Below are positions 15,599 through 20,133 of a stretch of 20,133 bases of DNA, piece by piece. Each line of letters begins with the position of its first letter. The stretch's first letter is position 1. The DNA is from an uncultured Ruminococcus sp. (GTDB lineage: Bacteria > Bacillota > Clostridia > Oscillospirales > CAG-272). The notes beneath the pieces were generated by a model. That model ran no database searches. It was not told where the DNA came from and worked only from the letters and a program-made list of their open reading frames with translations. The position numbers and the translations under genes are program-made. The stretch is from positions 1 to 20,133 of the forward strand of contig CACZSP010000253.1 of the NCBI GenBank assembly GCA_902783905.1. Direction: 5' to 3'.

Positions 15599-16153
15599 AT
15601 GTCATACAAACGCGCTTTATGGACGAGCGGTTACAAATACCGCATTCGCTGCCCCTACTGCGGGACGCTGATCGAATACACCGACAGACAGCTCGGATTC
15701 CGCTCCTGGTATCCGAACGGCTTCGTATACTGTCCCGGCTGCCGCAAGCCGCAGCGCCACAACGAGATATTTGCCGTTCATCCGGACGGAACGCCGGTTT
15801 ACGCCACCCGCGAGGAGGCAAACTGCGCAATAGTCGACGGATTCTACCGTTCGAGAGGAATACCGGTCCCGCCGGGAGCCTACGCCGAAGCAGAGGCGGC
15901 AGCCGGCGGCACGCCGCCGGACGGCAGCGCAGCTGCCGGGGCCTCCGCCGCCGCGGGCGCCGGAGGGGCTGCCGCCCCCGCCCCTGAAGAAAAATGTCCG
16001 GTCTGCGGGGCCGGGCTTCCCGCGGGGTCACGCTTCTGCCCGCAGTGCGGAGCCGCCGTTCCGGCTGACGAAAAGAACGTCTGCGCGGCGTGTGGAAAGG
16101 AGATCCCTAAGGGATCGAAATTCTGTCCATTCTGCGGAAAAGCGGCGGAGTAA
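15599..16153 (+). CDS. Triple zinc-ribbon protein with Ala/Gly/Pro-rich linker
   Basis: The protein has 184 residues. Three Cys4 zinc ribbons are visible: CPYC...CPGC (Cys18, 21, 45, 48), CPVC...CPQC (133, 136, 147, 150) and CAAC...CPFC (162, 165, 176, 179). The first is distant from the other two, separated by a segment of ordinary composition (about 50-95) and a low-complexity Ala/Gly/Pro linker at about 96-130. The two C-terminal ribbons match the zinc_ribbon_2/double zinc ribbon type found in many Firmicute proteins of unknown role. No membrane helix is present. AAGGAG at 15583-15588 precedes the ATG by 10 nt, 25 nt after the oxidoreductase stop. It is the last gene of the operon. Function is not assigned; a binding or scaffold role is a guess. 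Confidence 0.8.
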   Translation: MSYKRALWTSGYKYRIRCPYCGTLIEYTDRQLGFRSWYPNGFVYCPGCRKPQRHNEIFAVHPDGTPVYATREEANCAIVDGFYRSRGIPVPPGAYAEAEAAAGGTPPDGSAAAGASAAAGAGGAAAPAPEEKCPVCGAGLPAGSRFCPQCGAAVPADEKNVCAACGKEIPKGSKFCPFCGKAAE

Positions 16154-16161
16154 CAAATCGA

Positions 16162-16215
16162 CAAAAAGAGGACGTCGAAAAGCTTCTTTCGAAGGTTTTC
16201 GACGTCCTCTTTTTG
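16162..16215. terminator. Strong bidirectional Rho-independent terminator
   Basis: The arms 16162-16181 and 16196-16215 are exact 20-bp reverse complements built on GAGGACGTCGAAAA, with an inner CTTC/GAAG step around a TTTC loop. The stem is flanked by A-runs and T-runs on both sides (AAAAAG on the left, CTTTTT on the right), so it can end transcription from the plus-strand operon finishing at 16153 and from the minus-strand operon finishing at 16254. It is the clearest terminator in the window. Confidence 0.92.
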
Positions 16216-16253
16216 GAAAGAACTGATTCCGCCCGCAAAGATCGCCCGGGCGT

Positions 16254-17750
16254 TCAGTGATCCAGATCTTCTATCGCCTTGGTCGTCTGGTCTATTTTCC
16301 GCTGCGCGCCCGAAGTAATGCTCTTCAGGGCGGAGGAAAGCGATTTGCCCGCCGAAATCGCGTTCGTCACCGGCGTGCGCAGTCCCCATACGTTGAGGAA
16401 GACGTCGGCAAGGTCGATCTGATAGTCGTCGCGTATCACGTCGAGCATGTCTCCCATCCGGGCATCGCGCGAGTAGCGGGTCTTCATGCAGACGTCGTAA
16501 AACGCCGGGGTCACGGTGTTCACCGATTCGACGGCAAGCGCCTCGCAGATAAAAGCGCCGCGGTCGAGGGCGTCCTGAGAAATACCGAACGGGAAGGAGA
16601 TCGCGTTGGGGCAGTAGGCGTCGGAATAGCAGTGGAACTTCTCCTGATCCTTGTTGTACTTGGGGTAGGGAACTATTCCGAAATCTATTTCGTAGTTTTT
16701 CAGACTGTTTTCGCGTACGATGGTGACGAGGGCGAAAAGGATCTTTCCTTCGGCAAATGGAATATAAACCGACGATCCGGTCTGCACCGACGCGTTTCCG
16801 GCGATAAGAGACGTCAGCTTGTCGACAACGTCGACGGGGCGCGATTCGGTGACCGAAATGTACGGTTTGTCCTCTCCGTCCTTGCCTATTATTTTCTCTC
16901 CCGTCCCCATCAGAAGCTGGTATCCGAGGGTTCCCTCGGCGAGAAGTCCTATCGTGTCGTTACCGAGCTCTATCTTTCCGTCGTTTCCGACGTCGACAAG
17001 AGCGGCGTTGACCAGCCGGAACATATCGTCGAAGGTCCAGTCGTCGTTGTCGACGCGCGCGTAGAGATCCTCCGATCCGTCGATCGCTTTCAGCAGCTCC
17101 TTGTTGAAGAAGACTGCGCGGATGCTTATGTCGTCGACCGTCGTGATCTCGCCCGTCGCGTAGTATTTTTTGCCGGCGATCGACAGCTGTTCAGACAGAA
17201 AGGGGCTCCACCAGGATCTGTCGAGAGACAGGTGAGGCACCGAGCCGAGTTCGATAAGATAACCCGACGTCGAAAGACTCGACGCGTCGCGGATGCTCGT
17301 ATAAAGGACGTCGAACCCCGGGTCTCCGGCGGCAAGCTCCTTCTGCACGTTGGTGTAAAACGACTGCGATCCGCTCTTTTTTTCCTGCAGGTCGGTTTTG
17401 TACTGCTCTTCGATCTTCATGTTCCGCGCCGCCACGGCGTCGGGGACGATCTCTCCGGTGGTGGTTTCGTACATCAGATCGGACGTCCATTCTCCGCTGT
17501 AGTTCCTTGAATAGAAAACCGTTTTTTCGCCTCCGAAATCCCGGGGCCCCAGCAGGTTCATGGCGTTGAGTTCGGTGCTGATCTCCACGGTCGTCGCCTC
17601 GGCGGTCGATTGTACCTCCGCCTGACCGGAGCCCTCGTCGGAGGTGACGGCGGGTCCGTTTTTGTCGGCGCATGCCCAGAGAGCCGGTACCGCAGTCAGA
17701 AGCGCGAGAAGGACCGCGCAGATTTTTCCTTTTGTTCCGATATTTTTCAT
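16254..17750 (-). CDS. Extracellular solute-binding lipoprotein, family 1-like
   Basis: The protein has 498 residues. A basic N-terminus, a hydrophobic signal and the lipobox ALWAC (Cys27) are followed by a Ser/Glu/Thr-rich linker, predicting an anchored surface protein. The mature part is typical of ABC-transporter sugar-binding proteins (SBP_bac_1 type), with a beta/alpha two-lobe pattern and aromatic-rich surfaces (WWSPF, NDDWTFDDMF, FHCYSDAYCPNA). It would deliver an oligosaccharide or related ligand to a permease, but no permease or ATPase gene lies in this window. AAGGAG (plus 17757-17762) overlaps the stop of the upstream glycosidase gene and sits 6 nt before the ATG, so it is co-translated with it. 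It is the last gene before the bidirectional terminator. Confidence 0.88.
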   Translation of the reverse strand: MKNIGTKGKICAVLLALLTAVPALWACADKNGPAVTSDEGSGQAEVQSTAEATTVEISTELNAMNLLGPRDFGGEKTVFYSRNYSGEWTSDLMYETTTGEIVPDAVAARNMKIEEQYKTDLQEKKSGSQSFYTNVQKELAAGDPGFDVLYTSIRDASSLSTSGYLIELGSVPHLSLDRSWWSPFLSEQLSIAGKKYYATGEITTVDDISIRAVFFNKELLKAIDGSEDLYARVDNDDWTFDDMFRLVNAALVDVGNDGKIELGNDTIGLLAEGTLGYQLLMGTGEKIIGKDGEDKPYISVTESRPVDVVDKLTSLIAGNASVQTGSSVYIPFAEGKILFALVTIVRENSLKNYEIDFGIVPYPKYNKDQEKFHCYSDAYCPNAISFPFGISQDALDRGAFICEALAVESVNTVTPAFYDVCMKTRYSRDARMGDMLDVIRDDYQIDLADVFLNVWGLRTPVTNAISAGKSLSSALKSITSGAQRKIDQTTKAIEDLDH

Positions 17751-17760
17751 TCGATGCTCC

Positions 17761-19734
17761 TTATTCCGTTACCGTGCAGCAGACGTCGCCGGCCGCAAGC
17801 GTCACCGTTCCGCCGCCTATTTCGAAAGTCTTATCTTCCTTTGAACCGTTCCAGAGCGCGAACATGCGTTTTCCGTTCGCCATGTATTCGCAGTATTTCA
17901 CGCCTTCCGGCAGAGAAAGATCGGTGTCGCAGACGAATTTTCCTCCGTAGAAGAATTCCGCATATTCTTTTTTAAGATCAAGCAGCTTTTTCAGATGCGC
18001 GGCGTAGGCGGGAAGCTCGGTCACGCAGGCCTTCCGGCATCTGTATATCGCGACGTCATATCGCATGCCGTAAATGAATGCGTGGTTCAGATCGTCCCGG
18101 AAGCCCTCCCGCTCGTCGTGTATGAAGCGGTTGGTCATAATGATTTCGGGGAAGGTCCGGCGCCACATCTGCGGGAAATGGGTCTTTACCGGCGCGTTTT
18201 TCGTCGCCCGGTAACTGTTTCCGAAGTCGCAGCCGTGGAGATAGTCGACTTCGAAGCAGACGCCGTCGTTGGTGCATTCGGTGCCTATCGCCTGATCCGG
18301 ACCGAGCAGCGCCCGGCATGCCCGCAGGTTTTCGCGGCGGAAAACGACCTCGTCGTCGGGGCGGTATCCGTGTTTGTGCGCCGGATTGAAGCAGAGCTTG
18401 GATCTGCCGCCTATCTGATCGAAAAAGATCGAATCGGGATCGAACGCGAGTTTCTGACGCCCGTTTCTTAACAGCACCTCCCGCCACGCGTCGGTCGCCT
18501 GGCAGGCGTCGACGAAGGATTTGTAGCCGTAGTTGCGGAGTACCGTGCCGTTGTTTTCGAATTTGTAGTGATCCTCGTATTCGTTTCCGTCGATGTCTAT
18601 GCGCGCGGCTTCCTTCGCGTGATCGCGGTAGAAATCCGACTTTTTGTCGATGAGTATGCCGTTGTTGTAAAGGATGACGTGACCGCCCATCGCGCGTACT
18701 TTCGCGATATTTTCCTTCAGTTTTTCGGCGCCGCCCAGCTCCTCGTCGGGCTCGTAGTGCGGGTATCCGTTGTCAAATCTTCCTTTCCACCAGCCGAACA
18801 CCAGCAGGGTGTCCAGGCCGACCTTATGCCCCTCCAGCCAGAGGCGCGGCAGGTCGTCGTATTTCCAGAAGATCTCGCCGAACTGGTGCCGCAGTATCAC
18901 CCTCTGCCAGCCGGTCATCTTTTTTACCCACTTCCGCGGCTCGACCGGCTTGAAGTAGGTGCTCCGTGCAAATCCGCCGTAAATATCCGAACCGATCCGC
19001 CAGTCGCCCTTTGAGAGGGTGACGGTCACCGGCGGGCAGGAGAGCGCCTCTCCCGGACGCGCGAAGGGATAGTGGCAGATCGCCGAAGCCAGATACTTTT
19101 CCGCGGATCCGCGCGGCGCTATCGAATTGAGCAGGCAGCAGGCGCGGGTGCGTTCGTCGTGCCTGCCGATATACAAGAACCTGTCTGCCGACTGAATGCC
19201 GAACCATGTCATCGTTGCCGGACGGGGATATACGAGCGTCGATTTGATATCGTAATAATCCGAGCTCATATACTCGGTGTGGGCGCTCTCGAGCGCCGCC
19301 CAGGGGTTTAATATCCTTTCTCCCAGTCCGCGCGGTCTTATCAGCTCGTCTTTTTCGGGTTCTCCGACAAGGCGCGTCAGTTCGATATACGGATACTGCA
19401 GCTCGTTGACGCGGGCCTTTTCGTCGCGGTTGTCGATCTCGCTGTCGAATACGAGGCGGTCTCCGAGATCGGTGACGGTCAGCCGCAGGCGGATGTCAAG
19501 GATCCTGCCCTGATCGGTCACCAGCCGGTCGTATGTGATGACCGTCGTTTTCCCGTTTTTTTCGACTTTTCCCGACTGCTCCGACGATTTGATCTGCATT
19601 TCGATATAATAACCGTCGTCTGCCATGACGCGCCAGAAGTCGGCCTTCTCTCTGTTCGCAAGAGCTGTCCCGGCGCAGGTCCAGGTTACCTTTGACGCGT
19701 CGGCGCTCGGTACGAATTTCAGTTCGTTCGTCAT
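17761..19734 (-). CDS. DUF6259-like glycoside hydrolase, cytoplasmic
   Basis: The protein has 657 residues. An N-terminal beta-sandwich (about 1-260) precedes a TIM-barrel-like domain from about 275 (GWQRVILRHQFGEIFWKYDD, LVFGWWKGRFDNGYPHYEPD), with acidic strand ends typical of retaining glycosidases: IFFDQIGG at 436-443 (Asp439, candidate nucleophile) and GTECTNDG at 484-491 (Glu486, candidate acid/base). A small C-terminal beta domain follows. This layout matches the DUF6259 group, related in style to GH36/GH101-like enzymes; I assign that from memory of the family and the substrate is unknown. There is no signal peptide, so it should act on sugars already imported. The start is ATG 19734, with GGAGGA only 4 nt upstream; an ATG 60 nt further up gives an extension unlike a protein start. 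The solute-binding gene follows after 10 nt. Confidence 0.8.
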   Translation of the reverse strand: MTNELKFVPSADASKVTWTCAGTALANREKADFWRVMADDGYYIEMQIKSSEQSGKVEKNGKTTVITYDRLVTDQGRILDIRLRLTVTDLGDRLVFDSEIDNRDEKARVNELQYPYIELTRLVGEPEKDELIRPRGLGERILNPWAALESAHTEYMSSDYYDIKSTLVYPRPATMTWFGIQSADRFLYIGRHDERTRACCLLNSIAPRGSAEKYLASAICHYPFARPGEALSCPPVTVTLSKGDWRIGSDIYGGFARSTYFKPVEPRKWVKKMTGWQRVILRHQFGEIFWKYDDLPRLWLEGHKVGLDTLLVFGWWKGRFDNGYPHYEPDEELGGAEKLKENIAKVRAMGGHVILYNNGILIDKKSDFYRDHAKEAARIDIDGNEYEDHYKFENNGTVLRNYGYKSFVDACQATDAWREVLLRNGRQKLAFDPDSIFFDQIGGRSKLCFNPAHKHGYRPDDEVVFRRENLRACRALLGPDQAIGTECTNDGVCFEVDYLHGCDFGNSYRATKNAPVKTHFPQMWRRTFPEIIMTNRFIHDEREGFRDDLNHAFIYGMRYDVAIYRCRKACVTELPAYAAHLKKLLDLKKEYAEFFYGGKFVCDTDLSLPEGVKYCEYMANGKRMFALWNGSKEDKTFEIGGGTVTLAAGDVCCTVTE

Positions 19735-19738
19735 TTTT

Positions 19739-19744
19739 TCCTCC
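19739..19744 (-). promoter_or_regulatory. Ribosome binding site fixing the glycosidase start
   Basis: The minus-strand GGAGGA lies 4 nt before ATG 19734-19732. No comparable Shine-Dalgarno sequence precedes the in-frame ATG at 19794, and the extra residues between them would be Lys/Glu-rich without fold-like character. Confidence 0.85.
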
Positions 19745-19781
19745 GTACTTGCATTATCCTTTACTTTTTTCGGTTCCGGCA

Positions 19782-19810
19782 TTGCAGGAAACAAAAAAGA
19801 ATGATATAAT
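19782..19810 (+). promoter_or_regulatory. Candidate promoter toward the AraC-type gene
   Basis: TTGCAG at 19782-19787, a 17-nt spacer and TATAAT at 19805-19810 point to the regulator at 19909, with a leader of about 90 nt. The -10 box lies in the left arm of a perfect inverted repeat. Confidence 0.6.
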
Positions 19811-19843
19811 AAAAATACCGGTTTTCGGCATTATTATATCATT
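19800..19843. repeat. 13-bp perfect inverted repeat containing two opposed -10 boxes
   Basis: Positions 19800-19812 and 19831-19843 are exact reverse complements separated by 18 bases, and each arm contains a TATAAT box on the opposite strand from the other. The two transcripts would start inside or near the 18-base loop and run into each other. The layout suits a shared operator for the adjacent AraC-type regulator. Confidence 0.7.
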
Positions 19844-19862
19844 TTTCGGTGTGTCAAGTCAA
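19833..19862 (-). promoter_or_regulatory. Candidate promoter toward the glycosidase operon
   Basis: On the minus strand, TTGACT (plus 19857-19862), an 18-nt spacer and TATAAT (plus 19833-19838) point to the glycosidase at 19734, with a leader of about 90 nt. An overlapping TTGACA (plus 19852-19857) would give a 13-nt spacer, too short to be useful. The -10 box lies in the right arm of the inverted repeat, facing the opposing promoter. Confidence 0.65.
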
Positions 19863-19908
19863 TTCACCGTACGTTACCTTATTTGCACAGGATGAAACAG
19901 GAGTAAAA

Positions 19909-20133
19909 ATGTATTACAGGATACAGACCGATCCGCGCCCGGAGGTAAGCCTCGTCGGGCATATCAGATACCGCGCCGGATGGAGCGACAGCTACCACCA
20001 CAGAGAAAACATACTGCTCTTTATCCGTTCCGGGACCTTCAGATATGATTTCGGGGACGGGTCGAGCTACAGCGTTTCAGGCGGCGGATGTCACATGATC
20101 CCCGCCGGGAAGGCGTACCGTGTGACCGTCACC
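19909..20133 (+). CDS. AraC family transcriptional regulator, N-terminal part
   Basis: The first 75 residues are present and the gene runs off the right edge. The segment RAGWSDSYHHRENILLFIRSG followed by FRYDFGDG and HMIPAGKAYRV fits the cupin-type sugar-sensing arm of AraC/XylS regulators (an AraC_binding domain with the typical His-rich entry and a pattern ending in a PxG-like turn). The DNA-binding helix-turn-helix pair is outside the window, so the family call rests on the sensor domain and on its place divergent from a glycosidase/solute-binding operon. AGGAG at about 19898-19903 sits 5 nt before the ATG. Confidence 0.72.
   Translation, partial: MYYRIQTDPRPEVSLVGHIRYRAGWSDSYHHRENILLFIRSGTFRYDFGDGSSYSVSGGGCHMIPAGKAYRVTVT

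Noticed and set aside
19735..19794. Twenty-residue N-terminal extension of the glycosidase from ATG 19794
   Set aside because: It would begin with no ribosome binding site and consists of charged residues; GGAGGA lies directly before ATG 19734.
1..20133. CRISPR array, tRNA, rRNA, insertion sequence or phage genes
   Set aside because: No regularly spaced direct repeats, no cloverleaf-like segment, no transposase or integrase motif and no structural phage protein were seen on either strand.

Overview
The window reads as a chromosomal segment of an uncultured Clostridia-type Firmicute, probably gut or anaerobic. This is inferred, not proven. Supporting signs are near-consensus sigma-A promoters (TTGACA/TTGATT, 17-nt spacer, TATAAT) in AT-rich gaps between GC-rich genes, strong AGGAG-type ribosome binding sites, three lipoproteins with Gram-positive style signals, a fused FeoA-FeoB followed by a small FeoB-associated Cys-rich membrane protein, and a DUF6259-like glycosidase. 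I see no tRNA, rRNA, CRISPR array or transposase. The DNA is almost fully packed with genes and holds five transcription units plus two ragged edges.

Layout. (1) 1-894: the 3' end of an unknown gene, then a poorly coding stretch with one doubtful ORF that looks like a remnant. (2) 895-4230, minus strand: feoAB fusion, a 46-residue Cys-rich membrane protein and a TIM-barrel sugar isomerase/epimerase-like protein, joined by a 1-nt gap and an ATGA overlap. (3) 4390-8031, plus strand: membrane protein, transglutaminase-like protein, BadF/BadG-type kinase and inositol-monophosphatase-family phosphatase; three of the four junctions are overlaps or a single base. (4) 8015-10789, minus strand: a second TIM-barrel isomerase and a large metallo-beta-lactamase-fold lipoprotein. 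(5) 10968-16153, plus strand: alkaline phosphatase lipoprotein, class II aldolase, FAD-dependent oxidoreductase and a triple zinc-ribbon protein, closed by a 20-bp-stem terminator. (6) 16254-19734, minus strand: a DUF6259-like glycoside hydrolase and a sugar-type solute-binding lipoprotein. (7) 19909 to the end, plus strand: the start of an AraC-type regulator divergent from unit 6.

How the genes may work together. Units 4 and 5 fire away from a shared intergenic region with two near-perfect promoters. The lipoprotein in each unit carries the same N-terminal module in front of a different hydrolase (metallo-beta-lactamase fold in one, alkaline phosphatase in the other), which suggests one surface system acting on phosphate-containing or decorated polymers. 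The cytoplasmic enzymes (aldolase, FAD oxidoreductase, two related isomerases, kinase, phosphatase) could form an uncharacterised sugar or polyol route: oxidise, isomerise, phosphorylate, cleave. That pathway is inference. Unit 6 plus the AraC regulator looks like a carbohydrate-uptake locus whose permease genes are not visible here.
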